A stretch of DNA of 5,705 nt, taken from Ornithomonoglobus_A sp034090805 (GTDB taxonomy: Bacteria > Bacillota > Clostridia > UBA1381). Both the position numbers and the translations under genes were made by a program. The stretch spans positions 1-5,705 of the forward strand of contig JAXDRV010000089.1 in NCBI GenBank assembly GCA_034090805.1, read 5' to 3'. The notes under the pieces are model-generated. The model was given only the letters and a program-made list of their open reading frames with translations. It ran no database searches and was not told the DNA's origin. Positions 1 through 5,683 of this stretch are shown here, in pieces (within the stretch, counting starts at the first letter, position 1; every line of letters starts with the position of its first letter).

Positions 1-1
1 A

Positions 2-26
2 CAAATGCGATTTTCAATCGCATTTG
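2..26. repeat. Perfect 11-bp inverted repeat with 3-nt loop
   Basis: The arms caaatgcgatt (2-12) and aatcgcatttg (16-26) are exact reverse complements around the loop ttc. As RNA this would form a stable short hairpin. No T-run follows on the plus strand (the next bases are gaaaaatt), so it is not a canonical terminator in that direction. In the minus direction the downstream bases lie outside the window, so a terminator for a leftward-reading unit cannot be excluded. It is the first of three dyads before the transpeptidase gene. Confidence 0.6.
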
Positions 27-56
27 GAAAAATTATGACTATTGTCAAAATTTTTC

Positions 57-79
57 GTGTAAAATCAGAGATTTTACAC
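57..79. repeat. Perfect 10-bp inverted repeat with 3-nt loop, operator-like
   Basis: The arms gtgtaaaatc (57-66) and gattttacac (70-79) are exact reverse complements around aga. The TGTAAAA/TTTTACA ends resemble a typical binding site for a dimeric helix-turn-helix repressor. I could not assign it to a known operator: the TnrA/GlnR site is 17 bp and does not fit. It lies just upstream of the candidate -35 box at 88-93, so an operator role is possible but is inference. Confidence 0.55.
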
Positions 80-87
80 AGTTCGCA

Positions 88-116
88 TTGATAAAGTCTG
101 CCCAAATAAATATTTT
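88..116 (+). promoter_or_regulatory. Candidate sigma-A promoter for the transpeptidase operon (distal)
   Basis: TTGATA (88-93) matches five of six bases of the -35 consensus, and TATTTT (111-116) matches four of six of the -10, with the ideal 17-base spacer. Transcription would start near 123. The large dyad 101-138 would then cover the spacer, the -10 box and the start site, which is the classic position for repression. A competing promoter uses the better -10 at 151-156. Confidence 0.35.
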
Positions 117-138
117 GAGAGCAAAGTATTTATTTGGG
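101..138. promoter_or_regulatory. Perfect 12-bp dyad, extendable to 17 pairs, over the promoter region
   Basis: cccaaataaata (101-112) and tatttatttggg (127-138) are exact reverse complements. Inside them, 113-117 can pair with 122-126 (one G-T wobble) to leave a four-base loop agag, giving a 17-pair hairpin. It overlaps the -10 of the distal promoter candidate and the -35 zone of the proximal one. It could be an operator, or an RNA hairpin if transcription begins upstream. No T-run follows, so it is not a simple terminator. Confidence 0.55.
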
Positions 139-150
139 TTGCAGTCATTA

Positions 151-156
151 TATAAT
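151..156 (+). promoter_or_regulatory. Consensus -10 box TATAAT upstream of the transpeptidase gene
   Basis: TATAAT at 151-156 is a perfect -10 hexamer, 25 bases before the start codon. The expected -35 zone (about 128-134) reads atttatt inside the right arm of the 101-138 dyad and is a poor match to TTGACA. If used, transcription would start near 163 with a leader of about 19 bases, just enough for the AGGAGG site. A perfect -10 with a weak -35 would fit activator dependence, or the hexamer may be fortuitous in AT-rich DNA. Confidence 0.4.
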
Positions 157-181
157 AGTTGTAACAATAAGGAGGATTTAT

Positions 182-1555
182 ATGAAAAAAAGGATTATTT
201 CAATTTTTGCGGCGCTCGCTTTGACATTCGGAGCAGTTTCGTTCGCCGCTCCGACGGAGGAAGAAAACACTCCCTCAGCGGCAGAGGAAACAACAGACCT
301 CGCACCCACTTCAACTCCCGAAGCATCGGAAGTCCCTGAGGAAATTGAGGAAGATATACAGGAAACCCTCCCCTCGCCTGAGCCTTCAGCCGAGCCGACA
401 GCCGCACCGAACACAGACGCCGTTTCAAATTCGGTTGATATTACAATAGAAATGCTAAAGCACCCGCTTGTGCAGGATTCATTTGCAAAGCTTGAGCTTT
501 ATTCGGCAGACGGTACTCTGCTTGCATCTGCACGAGAATGGGTAGGGGGTATCACAAAGGAGATAACTCTGCATTTTGACGTACCTCAGTATACCCTGGG
601 CGAATCGTTCGGAGTTAAGCTTGCGGAGGGCTTAAATTACATACAGTATTATGATGACAAATACTATCCCGGCACTGAATTTACCGTTAAAACCTACGGA
701 TATACAGATGATAACGGAAATTACATCAAGGGAAATTCATTCACGATGACAGGCGATCCTATATATAAAAAGGCTGTTGTGATGTATAATCAGCACGGCA
801 TGATGTCGCTTTCACCAAAAGCAAGAATAATCGACGGAGTGACGTATGTTCCCGTTCGTGCCATGGCAGAGAGTCTGGGACTGAATGTCCGCTATGATTC
901 CCGCTACAACAGCGTTGCAGTCGGCATAGGAAATAAAGAAATTGCCTACAATATCGGTTCTCCCGTCACGAATTTCTTCGGAACGGACAGTACAATGCAG
1001 GGCGCAACAAGGTCTATAGAGGGATTTGTTTTCGTCCCGGTAAGAAGCTTGGCGGACGCATTTGAAACCGGAATAGAAGTTCTCGATTTCGGCGACCATA
1101 TTGACGTAGTTCTCGGAAAATCGCAGCTTGTGGAAAATTACTACCAATCATTTTATGTAAACCAAAAGAAAATCGGCTCAAAGACAAATTATCTCGTATG
1201 GGTATCGAAATCCGAATACAAGGTAAGAGCATACAAGGGACAGCAGGGACGCTGGGTTCCGATTGCTGAATTTCCGTGTGCCATAGGCGCTCCCGGAACT
1301 CCGACAATAACCGGTCAGTTTGAGTATTTCAGCCGGGAAAGCTCCTGGGATTATCCCGGATATTATGTGGGACCGATAATGAGATTTTATAACGGATATG
1401 CCCTTCATTCAACACTGCGCTACTACGGCGGCGGCGAATATGACGGACGTGTCGGGGTGCAGATTTCCCACGGCTGCGTAAGACTGCACCCATCGGATAT
1501 AACGTGGCTTGTGAATACGATTCCCCTGCACTCACGTATATGGGTAACCGAATAA
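182..1555 (+). CDS. Secreted L,D-transpeptidase (YkuD domain) with copper-amine-oxidase-type stalk domain
   Basis: Likely cell-wall enzyme of 457 residues. YkuD-family L,D-transpeptidases use a catalytic cysteine to make 3-3 peptidoglycan cross-links or to attach proteins to the wall, outside the membrane. Residues 1-22 form a signal peptide (MKKR, hydrophobic core, cleavage near SFA). Residues 24-82 are a Glu/Pro/Thr/Ser-rich linker. Residues 83-205 are a probable beta-rich region I cannot name. Residues 209-312 carry two half-motifs of the stalk domain (PF07833 type), TYVPVRAMAES at 221-231 and VFVPVRSLADAF at 283-294. Residues 335-455 are the YkuD domain, with ISHGCVRL at 428-435, catalytic Cys432, His430 and upstream His409. 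There is no lipobox or sortase motif. The start at 182 is chosen because AGGAGG (170-175) sits 6 bases upstream and a signal peptide follows directly; an in-frame TTG at 134 lies in the promoter region. Probably co-transcribed with the downstream acetyltransferase gene. Substrate and exact cross-link are unknown. Confidence 0.9.
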   Translation: MKKRIISIFAALALTFGAVSFAAPTEEENTPSAAEETTDLAPTSTPEASEVPEEIEEDIQETLPSPEPSAEPTAAPNTDAVSNSVDITIEMLKHPLVQDSFAKLELYSADGTLLASAREWVGGITKEITLHFDVPQYTLGESFGVKLAEGLNYIQYYDDKYYPGTEFTVKTYGYTDDNGNYIKGNSFTMTGDPIYKKAVVMYNQHGMMSLSPKARIIDGVTYVPVRAMAESLGLNVRYDSRYNSVAVGIGNKEIAYNIGSPVTNFFGTDSTMQGATRSIEGFVFVPVRSLADAFETGIEVLDFGDHIDVVLGKSQLVENYYQSFYVNQKKIGSKTNYLVWVSKSEYKVRAYKGQQGRWVPIAEFPCAIGAPGTPTITGQFEYFSRESSWDYPGYYVGPIMRFYNGYALHSTLRYYGGGEYDGRVGVQISHGCVRLHPSDITWLVNTIPLHSRIWVTE

Positions 1556-1581
1556 ATGTTTTAAAAGGCTGATGATTGATT

Positions 1582-2016
1582 ATGTGTATTAGACGTATGG
1601 AAAAATCCGAAACCTATGAGATACTTGACCTTTGGATGCGTGCTTTAACCAACGGAAATAAGTTTATAGACAATGATTTCTGGAAAACGCACTATAATGA
1701 CGCAAAGGAAAATTACCTCAATGAGAAGGATAATTTTGTATATGTTATCGATGAAAAAATCGTAGGATTTATATGTGTTGACAATTCAAATTCCGTAAAG
1801 GGAGTTTTTGTCGATCCGAATTACGAAAACCGAGGTATAGGCACTGCATTGATGAATTACGTCAAGGAAAGCTATACGCTTCTGCACATGGATATATACA
1901 TGAAAAACCGCCGCACGCTGGAGTTTGCATCGTATCACAGATTCCTGATAGACGGTGCAACACGAAATCCGATTAACGGCGAGATTGAGTATTCCATGAT
2001 TTGGAGCAAGGAATAA
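1582..2016 (+). CDS. GNAT-family N-acetyltransferase, YjaB-like
   Basis: Cytosolic acetyltransferase of 144 residues (146 if translation starts at the TTG at 1576), expected to move acetyl from acetyl-CoA to an amine on an unknown substrate. The fold is recognisable: an N-terminal IRRMEKSE strand-helix, VYVIDEKIVGFICV at 53-66 (central beta strands), then VFVDPNYENRGIGTAL at 75-90, the acetyl-CoA pyrophosphate-binding loop. The loop reads E-N-R-G-I-G, with Glu82 where Gln or Arg is usual in the Q/RxxGxG/A motif. The C-terminal family motif N-x2-A-x2-FY-x3-GF aligns to residues 109-121 as FASYHRF at its end, so the usual Tyr is Ala116 and the Gly is Arg120. The overall pattern resembles E. coli YjaB. 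Start choice is uncertain: AAGG at 1565-1568 is 7 bases from the TTG but 13 from the ATG. It follows the transpeptidase by 26 bases and precedes a terminator, so it is probably the last gene of that transcript. Confidence 0.82.
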   Translation: MCIRRMEKSETYEILDLWMRALTNGNKFIDNDFWKTHYNDAKENYLNEKDNFVYVIDEKIVGFICVDNSNSVKGVFVDPNYENRGIGTALMNYVKESYTLLHMDIYMKNRRTLEFASYHRFLIDGATRNPINGEIEYSMIWSKE

Positions 2017-2030
2017 GGTTAAAGGCAGAG

Positions 2031-2057
2031 CAGCGGCAGATTTTGCCGCTGTTTTTT
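2031..2057 (+). terminator. Intrinsic terminator of the transpeptidase-acetyltransferase unit
   Basis: cagcggca (2031-2038) pairs perfectly with tgccgctg (2044-2051) around a five-base loop, and a run of six T follows at 2052-2057. It starts 14 bases after the acetyltransferase stop codon. This is a canonical rho-independent terminator for plus-strand transcription. Confidence 0.9.
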
Positions 2058-2091
2058 GTTGTCGGAAAATTTCCGCTTTTACTCTGATAAC

Positions 2092-2128
2092 AAAAGAAAA
2101 ACTGCGGCAAAGCATTGCCTTGCCGCAG
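2092..2128 (-). terminator. Intrinsic terminator of tuf
   Basis: ctgcggcaa (2102-2110) and ttgccgcag (2120-2128) form a perfect nine-pair stem. Read on the minus strand, the stem is followed by TTTTTCTTTT (complement of 2092-2101). It begins 13 bases after the tuf stop codon and closes the leftward elongation-factor transcript. It is separate from the terminator at 2031-2057 that serves the opposing unit. Confidence 0.9.
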
Positions 2129-2141
2129 CGGGATTTTTAAA

Positions 2142-3344
2142 TTATTCCTCGATTTCCGAAACGACGCCCGAACCTACTGTTCTGCCGCCCTCACGGATAG
2201 CGAAACGAAGACCCTTCTCGATAGCGATCGGAGTGATAAGCTCAACAGACATCTTTACGTTATCGCCGGGCATGCACATCTCTGTGCCCTCGGGAAGTGT
2301 GATAACGCCTGTAACGTCAGTTGTTCTGAAATAGAACTGAGGTCTGTAGTTGTTGAAGAACGGTGTGTGACGGCCGCCCTCGTCCTTTGTCAGCACGTAA
2401 ACCTCACCCTTGAACTTTGTGTGGGGGTGGATTGAACCGGGAGCTGAAAGAACCTGACCTCTCTGAATCTCTGTTCTCTGAACACCTCTTAAAAGTGCAC
2501 CGATGTTGTCGCCTGCTTCAGCGTAGTCAAGAAGCTTTCTGAACATCTCGATACCTGTTACAACGACCTTTCTCTTTTCGTCTGTCAAACCAACGATTTC
2601 AACTTCGTCGTTAAGCTTTAACTGACCTCTCTCAACTCTACCTGTAGCAACCGTACCACGGCCTGTGATCGAGAAGATGTCCTCGATAGGCATAAGGAAG
2701 GGCAGGTCTGCCTTTCTCTCAGGTGTCGGGATATAAGCGTCAACCTCGTCCATAAGGTCAAGGATGCACTTGTACTCAGGTGCGTTGATGTCTGTTGATG
2801 TTGACTCAAGAACCTGGAGAGCCGAACCCTTAACGATAGGAATATCATCACCGGGGAACTCGTACTCTGAAAGAAGGTCTCTGATTTCCATTTCAACAAG
2901 CTCCATAAGCTCTTCATCATCAACCTGGTCAGCCTTGTTCATGAATACTACGATATAGGGAACGCCAACCTGTCTTGAAAGAAGGATGTGCTCTCTTGTC
3001 TGAGGCATAGGACCGTCAGCAGCCGAAACAACAAGGATAGCGCCGTCCATCTGAGCAGCACCTGTGATCATGTTCTTAACGTAGTCTGCGTGTCCCGGGC
3101 AGTCAACGTGAGCGTAGTGACGTGTGTCTGTCTCGTACTCAACGTGAGCTGTCGAAATTGTGATACCTCTTTCTCTCTCCTCAGGAGCCTTATCGATCAT
3201 GTCGTAAGCCTCGTACTGAGCCTGACCCTTCATAGCCAATACCTTTGTGATAGCGGCTGTAAGAGTTGTCTTGCCGTGGTCAACGTGTCCAATTGTACCA
3301 ATGTTAACGTGCGGCTTATTTCTTTCAAATTTAGCTTTTGCCAT
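2142..3344 (-). CDS. tuf: Translation elongation factor Tu (EF-Tu)
   Basis: GTPase that carries aminoacyl-tRNA to the ribosomal A site as a ternary complex with GTP. At 400 residues it has the normal full family length. The G domain shows G1 GHVDHGKT (19-26), switch-I RGITI with Thr62, G3 DCPGH (81-85, catalytic His85), G4 NKAD (136-139) and G5 GSAL (173-176). Domain 2 begins near 210 and includes TGRGTVATGRVERG (227-240). Domain 3 covers about 305-400, with GGRHTPFF (323-330), RPQFYFRTTDVTG (334-346) and the C-terminal REGGRTVGSGVV. G4 has Ala where E. coli and B. subtilis have Cys, a conservative difference. The start is firm: AAGGAGG (3354-3360) sits 9 bases before the ATG. It lies downstream of fusA in the usual str-operon order but has its own promoter in the 167-base gap, and it ends at a strong terminator. 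Confidence 0.98.
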   Translation of the reverse strand: MAKAKFERNKPHVNIGTIGHVDHGKTTLTAAITKVLAMKGQAQYEAYDMIDKAPEERERGITISTAHVEYETDTRHYAHVDCPGHADYVKNMITGAAQMDGAILVVSAADGPMPQTREHILLSRQVGVPYIVVFMNKADQVDDEELMELVEMEIRDLLSEYEFPGDDIPIVKGSALQVLESTSTDINAPEYKCILDLMDEVDAYIPTPERKADLPFLMPIEDIFSITGRGTVATGRVERGQLKLNDEVEIVGLTDEKRKVVVTGIEMFRKLLDYAEAGDNIGALLRGVQRTEIQRGQVLSAPGSIHPHTKFKGEVYVLTKDEGGRHTPFFNNYRPQFYFRTTDVTGVITLPEGTEMCMPGDNVKMSVELITPIAIEKGLRFAIREGGRTVGSGVVSEIEE

Positions 3345-3373
3345 TGTGAATTTCCTCCTTAAAAATTTACTTT

Positions 3374-3394
3374 TACAATAGTACCTATATTGTA
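3374..3394. repeat. 7-bp inverted repeat spanning the tuf -10 box and start site
   Basis: tacaata (3374-3380) and tattgta (3388-3394) are exact reverse complements around gtaccta. The right arm contains the tuf -10 hexamer, and the predicted start site (about 3382) falls in the loop. In addition, attgtacaat at 3389-3398 is a perfect 10-bp palindrome. These could be operator elements, but such symmetric words are also expected by chance in AT-rich promoter DNA. Confidence 0.35.
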
Positions 3395-3417
3395 CAATTT
3401 TTTCGGAAAAAAATCAA
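3389..3417 (-). promoter_or_regulatory. Sigma-A-type promoter of tuf inside the fusA-tuf gap
   Basis: On the minus strand, TTGATT (3412-3417) and TACAAT (3389-3394) are separated by exactly 17 bases. The -10 matches five of six consensus bases and the -35 matches the key TTGA. Upstream (3418-3460) is very A/T-rich and could act as an UP element. Transcription would start near 3382, giving a leader of about 38 bases that contains the AAGGAGG site. This would let tuf be transcribed independently of, and more strongly than, fusA. Confidence 0.7.
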
Positions 3418-3432
3418 GTATTTTTCCGAAAA
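3400..3432. repeat. Perfect 12-bp inverted repeat enclosing the tuf -35 box
   Basis: ttttcggaaaaa (3400-3411) and tttttccgaaaa (3421-3432) are exact reverse complements around a nine-base loop, aatcaagta. The -35 hexamer (3412-3417) lies in the loop and one arm fills most of the promoter spacer. Each arm is itself nearly palindromic (TTTTC-GAAAA). It could be a regulator-binding dyad on the promoter. It does not look like a terminator because no T-run follows the stem on either strand. Confidence 0.55.
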
Positions 3433-3461
3433 TTTTTAAAAATATTATGAAATTTAACCGC

Positions 3462-3484
3462 AAAACGGTATTTTTGCCCGTTTT
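3462..3484 (-). terminator. Weak hairpin after fusA, possible partial terminator
   Basis: aaaacgg (3462-3468) and ccgtttt (3478-3484) form a perfect seven-pair stem with a nine-base loop. It lies 28-50 bases downstream of the fusA stop. On the minus strand the 3' arm ends CCGTTTT and continues GCGG, so the T-tract is only four bases and is part of the stem. It may attenuate read-through from fusA into tuf or protect the fusA 3' end. Evidence is structural only. Confidence 0.3.
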
Positions 3485-3511
3485 ACGATTAAATTTTCAG
3501 TTAAAATCACA

Positions 3512-5620
3512 TCAACCCTTGGATCTGTCGTTGATAATCTTCTCCTGGATTGACTTCGGAACCTCACTGTAGTGCGAGGGCTCCATTGAATACTGGCCGC
3601 GTCCCTGAGTTCTTGAACGGAGCTCTGTAGCGTAACCGAACATCTCTGACAGCGGAACCATTGCAGTTATCTGCTGAGCACCGCCCGAACGTGCTTCCAT
3701 CTTCTGGATCATACCTCTTCTTGAGTTCAGGTCGCCCATAACGTCGCCCATGTACTCGTCCGGCATGATTACGTTTACAAGCATGATAGGCTCCTTGATA
3801 ACAGGATCTGCCTTCTTCATACCTTCCTTGAATGCCATCGATGCGGCAATCTTGAACGCCATTTCCGAAGAGTCGACTTCGTGGTATGAACCGTCGTAAA
3901 GAGTAACCTTTACGTCAACAACATTGTAGCCCGCAAGTACACCCGACTGCATAGCACCCTGGACACCGGCGTCTACGGCCGGAATGTATTCCTTGGGAAT
4001 AGCACCGCCGACAATAGCGTTGACAAATTCATATCCTGCGCCTTCCTCCATAGGCTCAAGCTTGAGGAGTACGTGACCGTACTGACCCTTACCACCCGAC
4101 TGACGAGCGTACTTGTGCTCTATGTTGACAGGCTTTCTGATAGCCTCTCTGTACGAAACCTGAGGCTCACCTACGTTTGCCTCTACCTTAAACTCACGGA
4201 GCAGACGGTCAACAATAATCTCAAGGTGAAGTTCACCCATACCTGCGATAATCGTCTGACCTGTTTCCTCATCCGTATAGGTCTTGAATGTCGGGTCCTC
4301 TTCGGCAAGCTTTGCAAGAGCGATACCCATCTTTTCCTGACCTGCCTTTGTCTTAGGCTCGATTGCAACACGGATAACCGGTTCGGGGAAGTCCATCGAT
4401 TCAAGAATGATGGGGTTCTTCTCGTCACACAGTGTTTCACCTGTGGTTGTGTTCTTCAAGCCGACAGCAGCGGCAATATCACCCGAATAACAGGTGTCGA
4501 TGTCCTCTCTGTGGTTTGCGTGCATCTGAAGGATACGTCCCATTCTCTCCTTATGACCCTTACAAGCGTTAAGCACGTATGAGCCGGAGTGAACCATACC
4601 CGAATATACTCTGAAGAAGCATATCTTACCTACGAACGGGTCTGTTGCAATCTTGAATGCAAGAGCTGCAAACGGAGCGTCGTCCGATGAAGGTCTTTCG
4701 TCCTCTTCGCCGGTATCGGGATTAACGCCCTTGATGTTGGGAACGTCCGTCGGAGCGGGCATATATTCGATGATTGCGTCAAGCAGCATCTGAACACCCT
4801 TGTTTCTGTAGGACGTACCGCACAGTACGGGAACGATTTCATTATTTATTGTAGCTTTTCTCAAAGCAGCCTTAAGCTCGTCAACGGAGATTTCCTCCTC
4901 CATAAGGAACTTTTCAAGCAATTCCTCATCTGTTTCGCAGATGCTTTCTATCATTGCCTGTCTGTATTCCTGAGCCTGATCAAGCATATCGGCGGGAATT
5001 TCTTCTTCTCTTACGTCCTGACCGAGGTCGTCATAGTAAACCTCAGCCTTCATTGTCATAAGGTCGATTATTCCCTTAAAGGTTTCCTCAGCTCCGATGG
5101 GAAGCTGAATGGGAACACCGTTTGCCTGAAGTCTTTCATGGATCATGTCCACAACTCTGAAGAAGTCTGCGCCCATGATGTCCATTTTGTTTACATATAC
5201 CATACGGGGTACGTTGTAGTCGTTAGCCTGACGCCAAACGGTTTCAGACTGCGGCTCAACACCGCCCTTTGCGCACATTACGGTAACCGAACCGTCAAGT
5301 ACACGCAGCGAACGCTGAACCTCAACGGTAAAGTCAACGTGTCCCGGGGTATCAATGATGTTTATTCTGTGCATTTTGTTCGCATAAGGACCTGCCTTGG
5401 GAGCCCACTTACAAGTTGTTGCGGCCGAGGTAATTGTGATACCTCTTTCCTGCTCCTGAGCCATCCAGTCCATTGTTGCGGCACCTTCGTGAGTTTCACC
5501 GATTTTGTGAACTCGTCCGGTGTAGAACAAAATTCTTTCCGTGGTGGTTGTTTTACCGGCATCTATATGAGCCATGATACCGATATTTCTTGTATTTTCC
5601 AAACTAAATGCTCTGCCCAT
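3512..5620 (-). CDS. fusA: Translation elongation factor G (EF-G)
   Basis: GTPase that binds the ribosome and drives tRNA-mRNA translocation, and with RRF splits ribosomes after termination. At 702 residues it is normal for the family. The G domain shows G1 AHIDAGKT (17-24), switch-I RGITI (59-63), G3 DTPGH (90-94) and G4 NKMD (144-147), with the G' insert after about 160 and G5 near GTS (268-270). Domain II covers roughly 315-400 and domain III about 410-485, with GMGELHLEI (460-468). Domain IV starts near 486 and contains RQSGGKGQYGHV (506-517) and the tip GSYHEVDSSE (577-586), whose His580 matches the translocation-critical His of E. coli EF-G. Domain V has MGDLNSRRG (628-636). These features mark canonical EF-G rather than a TetM-like or EF-G2 paralogue. 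AAGGAGG (5628-5634) is 7 bases before this ATG, and the sequence begins as the family does, so the in-frame ATG at 5668 is rejected. No promoter of its own is evident, so it is probably transcribed with upstream str-operon genes. Confidence 0.98.
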   Translation of the reverse strand: MGRAFSLENTRNIGIMAHIDAGKTTTTERILFYTGRVHKIGETHEGAATMDWMAQEQERGITITSAATTCKWAPKAGPYANKMHRINIIDTPGHVDFTVEVQRSLRVLDGSVTVMCAKGGVEPQSETVWRQANDYNVPRMVYVNKMDIMGADFFRVVDMIHERLQANGVPIQLPIGAEETFKGIIDLMTMKAEVYYDDLGQDVREEEIPADMLDQAQEYRQAMIESICETDEELLEKFLMEEEISVDELKAALRKATINNEIVPVLCGTSYRNKGVQMLLDAIIEYMPAPTDVPNIKGVNPDTGEEDERPSSDDAPFAALAFKIATDPFVGKICFFRVYSGMVHSGSYVLNACKGHKERMGRILQMHANHREDIDTCYSGDIAAAVGLKNTTTGETLCDEKNPIILESMDFPEPVIRVAIEPKTKAGQEKMGIALAKLAEEDPTFKTYTDEETGQTIIAGMGELHLEIIVDRLLREFKVEANVGEPQVSYREAIRKPVNIEHKYARQSGGKGQYGHVLLKLEPMEEGAGYEFVNAIVGGAIPKEYIPAVDAGVQGAMQSGVLAGYNVVDVKVTLYDGSYHEVDSSEMAFKIAASMAFKEGMKKADPVIKEPIMLVNVIMPDEYMGDVMGDLNSRRGMIQKMEARSGGAQQITAMVPLSEMFGYATELRSRTQGRGQYSMEPSHYSEVPKSIQEKIINDRSKG

Positions 5621-5683
5621 AAAATTTCCTCCTTTCGATTTTATAAAACTTACATACAGATTTACCATACTTGCACATTAAGC

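Noticed and set aside
134..181. Upstream in-frame TTG start that would add 16 residues to the transpeptidase
   Set aside because: It lies inside the dyad and promoter region and has no ribosome binding site, and it would place a non-signal sequence before a clear signal peptide that starts at the ATG at 182 behind AGGAGG.
2063..2075. cggaaa-a-tttccg palindrome between the two terminators as a third regulatory site
   Set aside because: A six-pair AT-containing stem with a one-base centre cannot fold as RNA in that form, and no promoter lies nearby for it to control.
1786..2115. 109-codon open frame on the minus strand across the acetyltransferase and both terminators
   Set aside because: It would run through two intrinsic terminators and opposite a recognisable GNAT gene, with no domain or ribosome binding site of its own.
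2988..3362. 124-codon open frame on the plus strand opposite the tuf start
   Set aside because: Same reason: it mirrors the conserved EF-Tu G domain, with Ser/Val/Cys-rich shadow composition and no recognisable domain.
4073..4582. 169-codon open frame on the plus strand opposite fusA
   Set aside because: It is antisense to conserved EF-G coding sequence, has a Leu/Thr/Cys-rich composition typical of a reverse-complement shadow, and no ribosome site or family motif is seen.
5621..5668. ATG at 5668 as a longer start for EF-G
   Set aside because: No ribosome binding site precedes it, the extra 16 residues include the translated AAGGAGG site, and EF-G proteins begin at the MGRAFSL-type position.
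5640..5668. TATAAA at 5640-5645 (minus strand) as a fusA promoter
   Set aside because: The base region 17 bases upstream reads ATGGTA, a poor -35, and transcription would begin inside the ribosome binding site, leaving no usable leader.
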